The notes: generated by a model not told the origin, from the sequence alone. A stretch of 6,138 bases of DNA from an uncultured Bacteroidales bacterium (GCA_902489445.1 CABTZX010000054.1:1-6138), one strand, 5' to 3'; shown: positions 1 to 6,050, counted from the first letter of the stretch. Numbers and translations: made by a program.

Positions 1-1
1 T

Positions 2-61
2 CGATACGTTAGGATACGTTACGATACAGTTTAATACACTTCGATACACTTTAATACATCT
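2..61 (+). repeat. Six-copy 10-bp tandem array, left
   Basis: Six consecutive 10-bp units share the pattern nnATACnnTT: CGATACGTTA, GGATACGTTA, CGATACAGTT, TAATACACTT, CGATACACTT and TAATACATCT. The inner units alternate CG and TA at their first two bases, giving a 20-bp super-period. The array runs to the window edge and may continue outside. The period is close to one DNA helical turn, so each ATAC step lies on about the same face of the helix; any protein binding there is inference. Confidence 0.88.
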
Positions 62-79
62 GCGGGGTATGCCGTGTGG

Positions 80-87
80 TACCTTTG
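80..87 (+). promoter_or_regulatory. Inward-facing Bacteroidota -7 box in the left element
   Basis: TACCTTTG matches the Bacteroidota -7 consensus TAnnTTTG exactly and is followed by GCATCG. No convincing TTTG -33 element lies at the usual distance upstream, so the promoter call is tentative. The box is unchanged in the right element (6051-6058, minus strand), so each copy points a putative promoter into the window. From here a transcript would cross the element core and 17-bp units and run antisense towards the 3' end of the antiporter gene. Confidence 0.45.
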
Positions 88-92
88 CATCG

Positions 93-154
93 TTCCTCCG
101 GGAATAGGCGGTAGACGCACGGAGCAAGCGAGCTTTGGCAGCGAGTTATCGCCT
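93..154 (+). other. Possible structured RNA core of the left element
   Basis: Just downstream of the TAnnTTTG box lie a hairpin TTCC-TCCG-GGAA (93-104), a possible outer stem AGGCG (106-110) with CGCCT (150-154), and between them a hairpin CGGAGC (120-125) with GCTTTG (132-137). In the right copy the second arm reads GCTCCG, so the two differences turn G-C pairs into G-U pairs when read in this direction. A third difference, at 99, falls in the loop of the first hairpin. This is weak evidence for a folded transcript from inside the element. A structural role in DNA, or chance, remains possible. Confidence 0.3.
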
Positions 155-157
155 CGG

Positions 158-229
158 GGCAAAAGCACCGACTGACATTACCACCGGCTGATTATTACAT
201 CAGCGGATGGTTAGTGCGGCGGTACGGAT
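158..229 (+). repeat. Short 17-bp tandem repeat array, left
   Basis: In reverse orientation this stretch carries the same 17-bp units as the long right-hand array. Positions 158-174, 175-191 and 192-208 correspond to right units at 5964-5980, 5947-5963 and 5930-5946. A degenerate fourth unit follows at about 209-229 (GGTTAG ... CGGAT). The stretch between the two conserved blocks is only 21 nt here (215-235) against 156 nt on the right. That difference of 135 nt is close to eight 17-bp units. Confidence 0.75.
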
Positions 230-374
230 GCGCCACCCCGAGGAACAGCGTTCTTTGACATATTGTTATAGATCCAGAGCGAGGAATTTTCCACGCTGAT
301 AGCGGTTAGCGATAGTTCCGGGTAGCACAAGGCGCTACTACGGCTTAAGCGGAGATGGCGGGCACTGTTGCGCG

Positions 375-1880
375 CTACTGCATCAGCTTCTGCCGGATGC
401 GTGCGGCAAGTGTGTTGTCGTTCTCTTTGCCGGAGGTTTCGTCGGAAGCCCACACAATGAGCAGCGAGTCGCCCAAGTGCAGCTTGCTGCGACCCTTGGG
501 CACGATAAAGCGATCGTTGTGCCGGATGAGGATCACCAGCTCGTTTTCGCCCAACTGTACGTTGCGTAGCTCGGCACCATTGGCAAGCATCTGCTCATCA
601 ACCGTTCGCTCTTCCATGTGGGTGCCGGTCTCTTCGGGTATCTCTACGCCGATGAAACTACCCTCGGGCGGTGCTTCGGTAGCCAACCCGAGCCGTTTGG
701 CAACAGGAGTGATGGTCATGCCCTGCACCAATAGGGAGAGCAGTGTGATGAAGAAAACAATGGAATAAATGTGCTGCGACCCTTCGATGCCGCTCACCAC
801 CGGATAGGTGGCAAAGATAATGGGAGCGGCTCCACGCAAGCCCACCCACGAAATGAACAGCTTTGCCCGGTTGGTCATGCGTCGGAAGGGCAAAAGGGAG
901 ATGAATACAGCGAGCGGTCTGCCCAACAGCATCATAAAGATGCCCACCGGCACCGCCAACAGACCGATGGTCATCGCTTCGCGCGGATTGACCAGCAAGC
1001 CGAGCAAAAGGAAAAGTGCAATTTGTACCAACCAGGTAATCCCATCGAAAAAGTTACTGATGCTCGAGCGGTGCTTCAACCGGTTGTTCCCCACCACAAT
1101 GCCGGCGGTGTATGCCGCCAAATAGCCGTTGCTCTTAATCAGCGTAGTGGCAGAAAAGGTGAAGAGTAGCACGCACAACAGCATAATGGGATAGAGCGTG
1201 CGGTTGGGGATGTGCAATTTGTTGATCAATAAGGTTGCCAGCCCCCCCATCAGCACACCAATTGCCGCGCCTCCCACAAACTGGTACAAGAACTGAAGTA
1301 GTAATTGTCCCACGGATACGGATGCGCTACCGATGAACTGCATCAGCACAATGGTAAGCAAGTAGGCCATCGGGTCGTTACTTCCGCTCTCCAACTCCAG
1401 GGCAGGCTTGAGGTTCTGCTTCAATTGCACGCGCTGGGAGCGGAGCAACCCGAATACGGATGCCGAGTCCGTACTACTCATGGTGGCGGCTAAAAGGAGC
1501 GCCAACGGAAGCGAGAACTCCTGTCCCAAATCGAATTGGTTGGAGATGTAGTAAATGAAAAGCCCGGTTAAGCCGGTGGTGAGCAGAACGCCTACCGTGG
1601 AAAGCACTATTCCCGGGCCGAGCACCGGTCGTATATCCTTTATTTTGGTATCCATTCCCCCCGTAAAGAGGATAATGGTGAGGGCAACCATACCGATACT
1701 CTGCGCCATTTTGGCGTCGCTGAATTGGAAGCCAAACCCGTCCACACCGAACAGCATTCCGGTGAACAGGAACAGCAGCAGCACCGGGATACCGAAACGC
1801 GAGCCCACCTTGCCGATTATGATACCGGCAAAGATGATAATGCTGCAAAACAGTACCAATGCTTCTGCGGAAAATGCCAT
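375..1880 (-). CDS. nhaP2: CPA1-family potassium/proton antiporter (NhaP2/CvrA-like)
   Basis: A 501-residue inner-membrane cation/proton antiporter that likely exchanges K+ (perhaps Na+) for H+ in ion and pH homeostasis. Residues 1-400 are a series of hydrophobic segments typical of the Na+/H+ exchanger fold. The signatures are SSTDSA (135-140), ESGSNDP (164-170), whose Asn-Asp pair is the expected ion-binding site of CPA1 exchangers, and WVGLRGAAP (345-353). A soluble tail (about 425-485) looks like a TrkA_C/RCK_C ligand-binding domain, as in NhaP2-type proteins. It is shorter than E. coli NhaP2/CvrA, which has a further C-terminal domain. The start was chosen because Ala-Phe leads directly into the first membrane helix; there is no strong Shine-Dalgarno, as is usual in this phylum. 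It is divergent from queD, with a TAnnTTTG box about 100 nt upstream. Ion specificity cannot be read from the sequence. Confidence 0.9.
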   Translation of the reverse strand: MAFSAEALVLFCSIIIFAGIIIGKVGSRFGIPVLLLFLFTGMLFGVDGFGFQFSDAKMAQSIGMVALTIILFTGGMDTKIKDIRPVLGPGIVLSTVGVLLTTGLTGLFIYYISNQFDLGQEFSLPLALLLAATMSSTDSASVFGLLRSQRVQLKQNLKPALELESGSNDPMAYLLTIVLMQFIGSASVSVGQLLLQFLYQFVGGAAIGVLMGGLATLLINKLHIPNRTLYPIMLLCVLLFTFSATTLIKSNGYLAAYTAGIVVGNNRLKHRSSISNFFDGITWLVQIALFLLLGLLVNPREAMTIGLLAVPVGIFMMLLGRPLAVFISLLPFRRMTNRAKLFISWVGLRGAAPIIFATYPVVSGIEGSQHIYSIVFFITLLSLLVQGMTITPVAKRLGLATEAPPEGSFIGVEIPEETGTHMEERTVDEQMLANGAELRNVQLGENELVILIRHNDRFIVPKGRSKLHLGDSLLIVWASDETSGKENDNTLAARIRQKLMQ

Positions 1881-1923
1881 ATGCCTATATTTTCTCTTCC
1901 GATTCGTTCAAACTATCCTTAGA

Positions 1924-1958
1924 GGTTGTTTTCTGCATCATTTTCTTGCAGAACAACC
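1924..1958 (-). other. Stem-loop in the 5' leader of the antiporter mRNA
   Basis: Arms 1924-1937 and 1947-1958 are complementary: GGTTGTT-CTGCA pairs across a 9-nt loop with a 2-nt TT bulge in one arm, giving 12 base pairs. It lies between the minus-strand TAnnTTTG box (1980-1987) and the antiporter start (1880). No U-tract follows on the transcript strand, so it is not an intrinsic terminator. It could affect leader stability or translation. I do not recognise a known riboswitch class in it. Confidence 0.45.
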
Positions 1959-1979
1959 CTTTGGGGTGCTATCCGTGCG

Positions 1980-1987
1980 CAAAGATA
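1980..1987 (-). promoter_or_regulatory. -7 box of the likely antiporter promoter
   Basis: On the minus strand this reads TATCTTTG, an exact TAnnTTTG match, followed by CGC. It would give an untranslated leader of about 95 nt before the antiporter ATG, enough to contain the 1924-1958 stem-loop. I see no clear -33 TTTG. It stands back to back with the plus-strand box at 2034-2041, so upstream elements of both promoters would share roughly 1988-2033. Confidence 0.6.
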
Positions 1988-2033
1988 GCCAATATGAGCA
2001 GAACAGCCATCGCACAAGCAGCGCGGAAAAGCG

Positions 2034-2041
2034 TATCTTTG
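2034..2041 (+). promoter_or_regulatory. -7 box of the likely queD-queE-porE operon promoter
   Basis: TATCTTTG matches TAnnTTTG exactly. It is followed by GCAAACAGG and the first ATG of queD only 11 nt after the box. Transcription would begin about 5 nt before the 2053 ATG, or slightly later, so the mRNA would be nearly leaderless unless queD starts at a later ATG (2080 or 2089). A -33 element is not clear. This is the only good promoter candidate seen for the four-gene run. Confidence 0.6.
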
Positions 2042-2052
2042 CAAACAGGTAT

Positions 2053-2523
2053 ATGAAAGAACTACACGAAGCGAACAGAATGGGAACGATGGTGGTTACA
2101 CGCTACCACGATATAAGTATGGGTCACCGCGTGGTGGGTCACTCGGGCAAGTGCCGTCATCTGCATGGGCACAACTACCGTATTCACTTCGTTTGCCACG
2201 CAAAGGAGATGGATAACCTTGGGCGCATCATCGATTTTGGCGAGATTAAAACGCGTCTTTGCGCCTGGTTGGAAGCGCATTGGGATCATCGTATGATGCT
2301 GTGGGAACAGGATCCGTGGCTCGCACAATTGCAGGCGGTGGATGCCGAAAGCATCGTTGTGGTGCCGTTCAACCCCACTGCCGAGGCCATTGCGCGCTAT
2401 CTGGTTTGCTGCGTTGCGCCCGAATGCCTTGCCGGCACGGGGGTTACGCTCGTCAGCTGTACGGTGGAGGAAACCGCCAAGTGCAGTGCCTCCTATTCGT
2501 TGGAGCCGTTTGCGCATTCGTAA
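2053..2523 (+). CDS. queD: 6-carboxy-5,6,7,8-tetrahydropterin synthase (QueD)
   Basis: Zinc enzyme of the 6-pyruvoyl-tetrahydropterin synthase family that converts 7,8-dihydroneopterin triphosphate to 6-carboxytetrahydropterin in the cytosol, an early step to preQ0 and queuosine. It is 156 residues from the 2053 ATG. Zinc ligands are His25 (in MGHR) and His38 and His40 (in LHGHN). Cys34, just before LHGHN, is the expected catalytic cysteine, and Asp78-His79 form the expected catalytic pair. IIDFGEIK (59-66), NPTAEAIARYL (107-117) and VEET (138-141, with the pterin-anchoring Glu) complete the family pattern. The family core starts near residue 13, so ATGs at 2080 or 2089 are real alternatives; the last has GGGAA just upstream. 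The frame is open further upstream, but that part lies before the promoter. queE follows after 3 nt. Confidence 0.92.
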   Translation: MKELHEANRMGTMVVTRYHDISMGHRVVGHSGKCRHLHGHNYRIHFVCHAKEMDNLGRIIDFGEIKTRLCAWLEAHWDHRMMLWEQDPWLAQLQAVDAESIVVVPFNPTAEAIARYLVCCVAPECLAGTGVTLVSCTVEETAKCSASYSLEPFAHS

Positions 2524-2526
2524 AGA

Positions 2527-3129
2527 ATGGAAACGCTCCCCATTAACGAGATATTCTATTCGCTCCAGGGCGAAGGCGGGCAGAGTGGCACGCCTATGGT
2601 GTTCATCCGCTTTGCCGGGTGTAACCTGAATTGCTCCTATTGCGATACCGATTTCGCCGCCGCTCAAATGCTTTCGCCCGAGGAGATTCTTCGCGCCGTG
2701 GCGGTGTTTCCCTCCAAGGAGCTACTTTGGACCGGTGGCGAGCCCACTCTCTTTCTCACCGATGCGCTCGTAGCCTTTTTCAAGGCGAAGGGCTATCGGC
2801 AGAGCATTGAGACTAACGGCACGCGTCCCGTTCCCAATGGGATCGATTGGATCACCGTAAGCCCTAAGCCGGAAGCGTTTCCACTCCTTGGAGTCAATTT
2901 TCCCCAAGGTGTAAACGAATGGCGGTTTCCCTTTGGCAAGGGCACTCCGCTCCCTCCGCTTCAAAGCACCCTTCCCAAAGCATCGTGCTACTTTCTCAGT
3001 CCCATTGTGGGGCGTAGCAACAAAATAAACGGTGCCGATGGTGCGTTAAAGGAGTGTATGGCGTACATCTTACAACATCCGGAATGGCGACTCAGCGTTC
3101 AACTTCACAAGCTTATCGGCTTTCGTTAG
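2527..3129 (+). CDS. queE: 7-carboxy-7-deazaguanine synthase (QueE), radical SAM enzyme
   Basis: Catalyses the radical SAM ring contraction of 6-carboxytetrahydropterin (the QueD product) to 7-carboxy-7-deazaguanine. The 200-residue length is within the usual range for compact QueE. The substrate-binding N-terminus FYSLQGEG (10-17) is present. The 4Fe-4S cluster motif CNLNCSYC (CX3CX2C; Cys32, Cys36, Cys39) is intact. TGGEPT (69-74) is the SAM-binding GGE motif, and SIETNGT (93-99) and VSPKP (111-115) are family blocks. The C-terminal QLHKLIGFR matches the usual HKxxGxR ending, so the protein is complete. It starts 3 nt after the queD stop, implying translational coupling, and its last 46 nt overlap the preferred start of porE. 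queC and queF are not in the window. Confidence 0.94.
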   Translation: METLPINEIFYSLQGEGGQSGTPMVFIRFAGCNLNCSYCDTDFAAAQMLSPEEILRAVAVFPSKELLWTGGEPTLFLTDALVAFFKAKGYRQSIETNGTRPVPNGIDWITVSPKPEAFPLLGVNFPQGVNEWRFPFGKGTPLPPLQSTLPKASCYFLSPIVGRSNKINGADGALKECMAYILQHPEWRLSVQLHKLIGFR

Positions 3130-5081
3130 TCCTGCTGCTCCTCAGCGCCCTGTTTTTGGGCGGGTGCCGAGCTCGGCGCATCAAGGAGGCGGAGCTGGCC
3201 GATAAGGCTGCGCGCTATGCCGAAGCAGCCCTTCTCTACCAAAAGCTCTACCGAACCACGAGCCGAAAGGAACCGGAGCATAAGGGCTACTTTGCTTTCA
3301 AAGCTGCCGAAAACTACCGAATGATGCGCAACCCGAGCCGCGCACTGGGTTATTACCGTATGGCGGCGCGTTTGTTGCCGCTTGATAGCGCCTCCATGCT
3401 TACCCAAGCGCGTCTTTGCGAAATGCTTGGTAAGTACACGGAAGCGGCGGATATGGTTACGCACTTCCTGGAGCTTTACCCCAACGAACCGCATGCCGCG
3501 GCATTCCTTACGGAACTACGGCAAAAAGAGCAACTCGCCGAAAATCGCTTTCGCTTCCAAATAGCTGAAGCGAAGCTGCTTAACTCGGCGCGGAGCGACT
3601 TTGCCGGTACCTTTTCCTCTGAGGGTACGGAGTTCATCTTCTCTTCTGCCCGCAGCCGTAATCCGGCGCTTGCCGAACACCCCGCTACGGGCGAAAAGAA
3701 CAATCAACTGTTCGTCTCCAAAAAGAACGCGCGCGGCGTCTGGTCGCGCCCCGATAGTGTTCAGGGAGGCATCAATAACGGTAACGACAATGCTGCTCCG
3801 GCAATCACACCGGATGGCAGTACACTCTACTACACCTCGGTGGAGCAGAGCGATTTGTACGACCGCACCGCTAAGATCTTCCGCGCCGCACGTGCCGGTG
3901 AAGGCGGGTACGCTGCCGGAACAGAGCTGAAGATGTGGGACGATACGCTGCGCATGGCGGCGCATCCTGCCCTATCGCCCGATGGGAAGCGCATGGTTTT
4001 TGTCAGCACCGGAGGCTACGGAGGCAAAGACCTCTACACCATCCGCACGGATCAGATTGGCACGCTCAAGCCCACCAATATGGGAGCCGCCATCAACAGT
4101 GCGGGCGACGAAATGTATCCCTCTTTTTACGACGACAGTACCTTGTACTTCGCTTCCGACGGTCATCCCGGTCTCGGCGGATTGGATATTTTCCGTGCCA
4201 AGCTGGATACAAACGGCGAGTGGCAAGTGGTCAATCTCGGCAGCCCCATCAACTCGTCGTTCGACGATTACGGGATCTGCTTTTCGCCCACTCCGGACCG
4301 CGAGCACGTAACCGAGGGCTACTTTGCCTCATCGCGCAACGATCGCCGCGGCTATCCGCACCTCTTTTCGTTTCACCAAAATGCCGTATTTGTCACCTTG
4401 GAGGGCTATGTAGCGGATCGCGAGGGGAACCCCATTGAGGGTGCTTCCGTGCGCTTAGTGAGCCGTAACAACCCGTTGGAATACCGCACTGTAACCTCGC
4501 GCACCGACGGATTTTTCTCCCTTCAGTTGGATACCGATACCGATTACCTGCTGCTCGCATCACACAAAGATTATCTCAATCAGTATCTTCCCTTCCAAAC
4601 GGAGCCGCTCACAGAGAGCGCGCTGTACGAAATTGAGTTCTACCTTGCCTCCCGTCACCGACCGGAGGTGTTCAACGATATCTACTACGACTTCGACAAG
4701 GCAACGCTTCGCCCCGAGAGCAAAGCCGCTCTGCAGGAGATGGCGAAAATACTTACCGAGAATCCGGAAGTACGCGTCCGCCTCTCCTCGCACGCCGATC
4801 GCCACGGCCCCGATGCCTACAACATAGGGCTTTCGGAGCGCAGAGCGCAAAGCGTGGTTGCCTATTTGGTGCAACTTGGCATCGATGCCGCCCGTTTGGA
4901 GGCAAAGGGATACGGCAAAACGAAGCCTCGCGCCGTTACGCCTGCCGTGCGCAAGCAGCTCGCTCTACCCGACGATGCCCTCGAGCTGAGCGACACCATT
5001 GTGGAAGCACTCAGCGACGAAGAGCAGGCGGTTGCCGATCAACTGAATCGACGTACCGAATTCACCGTCATTGAGCCGTAA
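3084..5081 (+). CDS. porE: PorE-like type IX secretion lipoprotein (TPR, PD40 propeller, CRD, OmpA_C)
   Basis: A 665-residue periplasmic lipoprotein with the domain order of P. gingivalis PorE (PG1058), a component needed for type IX secretion. Residues 1-27 are a lipoprotein signal peptide with lipobox LGGC and lipidated Cys28. TPR-like helices span about 35-150. A PD40/WD40-like beta-propeller spans about 165-430, with repeats such as PAITPDGSTLYYTS, PALSPDGKRMVFVS and PSFYDDSTLYFASDG. A carboxypeptidase-regulatory-like domain follows at about 438-520, then a C-terminal OmpA-like domain from about 528. Asp572 (HAD) and Arg587 (SERRA) match the residues that bind diaminopimelate of peptidoglycan; the P. 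gingivalis PorE C-terminal domain is known to bind a peptidoglycan fragment. A roughly 40-residue acidic insertion precedes the final NRRTEF. The ATG at 3084 is preferred because it gives a compact signal peptide; 3054 would add ten residues. Another OmpA/PD40 paralogue is possible, but the full domain set favours PorE. Confidence 0.87.
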   Translation: MATQRSTSQAYRLSLVLLLLSALFLGGCRARRIKEAELADKAARYAEAALLYQKLYRTTSRKEPEHKGYFAFKAAENYRMMRNPSRALGYYRMAARLLPLDSASMLTQARLCEMLGKYTEAADMVTHFLELYPNEPHAAAFLTELRQKEQLAENRFRFQIAEAKLLNSARSDFAGTFSSEGTEFIFSSARSRNPALAEHPATGEKNNQLFVSKKNARGVWSRPDSVQGGINNGNDNAAPAITPDGSTLYYTSVEQSDLYDRTAKIFRAARAGEGGYAAGTELKMWDDTLRMAAHPALSPDGKRMVFVSTGGYGGKDLYTIRTDQIGTLKPTNMGAAINSAGDEMYPSFYDDSTLYFASDGHPGLGGLDIFRAKLDTNGEWQVVNLGSPINSSFDDYGICFSPTPDREHVTEGYFASSRNDRRGYPHLFSFHQNAVFVTLEGYVADREGNPIEGASVRLVSRNNPLEYRTVTSRTDGFFSLQLDTDTDYLLLASHKDYLNQYLPFQTEPLTESALYEIEFYLASRHRPEVFNDIYYDFDKATLRPESKAALQEMAKILTENPEVRVRLSSHADRHGPDAYNIGLSERRAQSVVAYLVQLGIDAARLEAKGYGKTKPRAVTPAVRKQLALPDDALELSDTIVEALSDEEQAVADQLNRRTEFTVIEP

Positions 5082-5090
5082 AACCTCCTG

Positions 5091-5702
5091 ATGAAAGTCT
5101 ACACAGCCCTATTTGAAGCCGAATCCACTGCGCCTGTACTCTATTACAAGGGCGAAGGACTCCTACGCAACGGCTTCCCCTTTTTCCTTCCGGATAAGGA
5201 GCCGCTCTACCACGCGGTACCGGTGCTGGCACTGCGCATCGCCAAAACGGGCAAGGAGATTGCGCCGCGCTTTGCGCTTCGCTATGTGGAGACGCTCGGG
5301 GTGGGATTCGATATACTCTGCCCGCGCCTGCTGATGCGCCTTTCAGCCTCCGGATTGCCGTGGGATACCGCAGTTGCCTTTGCCGATAGTGCCGCCGCTT
5401 TCTTCCCTACGCCCTATGTGCAACCGCAAATAGTAACCGAGGGACGCTTTCCGCACTATGCCGAGGCACAGCTCGCCTTGAGCGTTTCACTGCCGGACGG
5501 CTCCTCCTTTACGGAAACGTATGCTCCCGAGATGCCGGAAAAAGCGCTTTCCGCACTTTCCGCCCTCACGCTCCTGCACTGCGGTGATGTACTCCTCTTG
5601 CGTAAAGAGACTACCCGCGCCGTGCCGCTCGCCATAGGCGAACAGAGCCTGATCAGCCTCGCTGAACGCGCCGATACGCCCTATCCGCTCCGCGTCAAGT
5701 AA
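5091..5702 (+). CDS. FAH-fold (fumarylacetoacetate hydrolase family) protein with degenerate active site
   Basis: A 203-residue protein that I align by eye to Bacteroidota FAH-family hydrolases. Matching blocks are APVLYYKGEGLLRNGFPFFLPD (split here as APVLYYK at 14-20 and LLRNGFPFFLPD at 24-35), LRIAKTGKEIAPRFALRY (48-65), GVGFD (70-74), GLPWD (88-92), and a C-terminal CGDVLLL ... PLAIGE (164-184). The usual metal-binding Glu-x-Glu lies where this protein has Val43-Pro44-Val45. The ARD that follows GxDFT is CPR, the Lys and Asp-Gly of the usual KxFDG are absent (VAFADS), and the C-terminal GTP motif is replaced by KET. Only Asp74 survives of the expected ligands. The frame is intact, so this looks like a pseudoenzyme and not a pseudogene. 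It starts 9 nt after porE and is probably co-transcribed. No function can be given. Confidence 0.72.
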   Translation: MKVYTALFEAESTAPVLYYKGEGLLRNGFPFFLPDKEPLYHAVPVLALRIAKTGKEIAPRFALRYVETLGVGFDILCPRLLMRLSASGLPWDTAVAFADSAAAFFPTPYVQPQIVTEGRFPHYAEAQLALSVSLPDGSSFTETYAPEMPEKALSALSALTLLHCGDVLLLRKETTRAVPLAIGEQSLISLAERADTPYPLRVK

Positions 5703-5709
5703 CCGCCTC

Positions 5710-5725
5710 CGTAGCAAACGCTGCG
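5710..5725 (+). terminator. Small stem-loop after the operon (weak terminator candidate)
   Basis: CGTAGC-AAAC-GCTGCG forms a 6-bp stem with one G-U pair and a 4-nt loop, starting 8 nt after the last stop codon. No T-tract follows (CGGGAGC), so a standard intrinsic terminator is not supported. It sits at the inner edge of the right repeat element. Confidence 0.25.
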
Positions 5726-5776
5726 CGGGAGCTATTACAATATGTCAAAGAACGCTGTTCCTCGGGGGGGGCTCGG

Positions 5777-5980
5777 CACTTCCGGTGCTATCCATCCGCA
5801 GCTTTTTACTATCCGCTAACGCTAAGGACCGGTAGATGCCAATCATCCGCTGGTACTAGCCATCCGTAGAGGTTAATCATCCGCTGATGTAATAATCAAC
5901 CGGTGCTCACCCATCCGCTGGTGCTAACCATCCGCTGATGTAATAATCAGTCGGTGGTAATGCCCGTCGGTGCTTTTGCC
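5777..5980. repeat. 17-bp tandem array of twelve degenerate units, right
   Basis: Cutting the sequence every 17 bases from 5777 gives twelve in-register units around a consensus ATCCGCTGGTGCTAACC. Clear copies start at 5845 (ATCCGCTGGTACTAGCC), 5879 and 5930 (both ATCCGCTGATGTAATAA) and 5913 (ATCCGCTGGTGCTAACC). Others, such as those at 5828, 5896, 5947 and 5964, keep the CGGT or CCG core but diverge at the ends. There are no spacers between units, so this is not a CRISPR array. The left element keeps only about four units. Confidence 0.85.
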
Positions 5981-5983
5981 CCG

Positions 5984-6045
5984 AGGCGATAACACGCTGC
6001 CGGAGCTCGCTTGCTCCGCGCGTCTACCGCCTATTCCCTGAGGAA
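5984..6045 (-). other. Possible structured RNA core of the right element
   Basis: This is the mirror of 93-154. On the minus strand it has TTCC-TCAG-GGAA, an AGGCG/CGCCT outer pair, and a perfect 6-bp stem CGGAGC/GCTCCG with a 6-nt loop (6001-6018). It lies directly downstream of the minus-strand TACCTTTG box. The fold is better here than in the left copy because two G-U pairs there are G-C pairs here. Transcription is not shown. Confidence 0.3.
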
Positions 6046-6050
6046 CGATG

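Larger units (their letters stand above)
1..278 (+). repeat. Left copy of a compound MITE-like repeat element (inverted partner at 5725-6138)
   Basis: Positions 1-214 match the reverse complement of 5924-6138 with no gaps and 13 mismatches counted by hand. After a length-variable stretch, 236-271 match the reverse complement of 5732-5767 with one mismatch, and weak similarity runs on to about 278. Reading inwards, the element has six 10-bp units (2-61), a core with a TAnnTTTG box and hairpins (62-157), a few 17-bp units (158 to about 229), and an inner end beginning CCCCGAGGAACAGCG. There is no coding region or transposase; a short minus-strand reading frame here has no recognisable family. 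The architecture resembles the tandem-brick MITE-like elements described in P. gingivalis (BrickBuilt), but identity with that family was not tested. The outer edge is cut by the window, so true termini and target duplications are not visible. Confidence 0.9.

Noticed and set aside
322..338. Terminator hairpin after the antiporter gene (GTAGC ... GCTAC)
   Set aside because: The stem is only 5 bp with a 7-nt loop and has no T-tract, so it is too weak to call.
211..453. Small minus-strand reading frame across the left element and the antiporter 3' end
   Set aside because: It spans a repeat boundary and ends in element sequence. Part of it reads the antiporter gene in another frame, and no protein family is recognisable.
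1924..1958. Intrinsic terminator
   Set aside because: The stem is good, but no U-tract follows on either strand, and it lies in the leader of the antiporter gene.
1555..2052. Long upstream extension of the queD reading frame, starting opposite the antiporter gene
   Set aside because: The frame is open by chance across the antisense of the antiporter and the promoter region. The family match begins only near 2089, and the TAnnTTTG box at 2034-2041 lies after the extension.
2062..2667. 201-residue minus-strand reading frame opposite queD and the start of queE
   Set aside because: It is a shadow of well-supported genes. Its translation shows no family signature, and the plus-strand frames carry full catalytic motifs.
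3516..3965. 149-residue minus-strand reading frame inside porE
   Set aside because: It is antisense to the conserved PD40 propeller region and has no recognisable motif or promoter.
5777..5980. CRISPR-like array of short repeats
   Set aside because: The 17-bp units follow each other directly with no unique spacers, the units are degenerate, and no cas gene is present.
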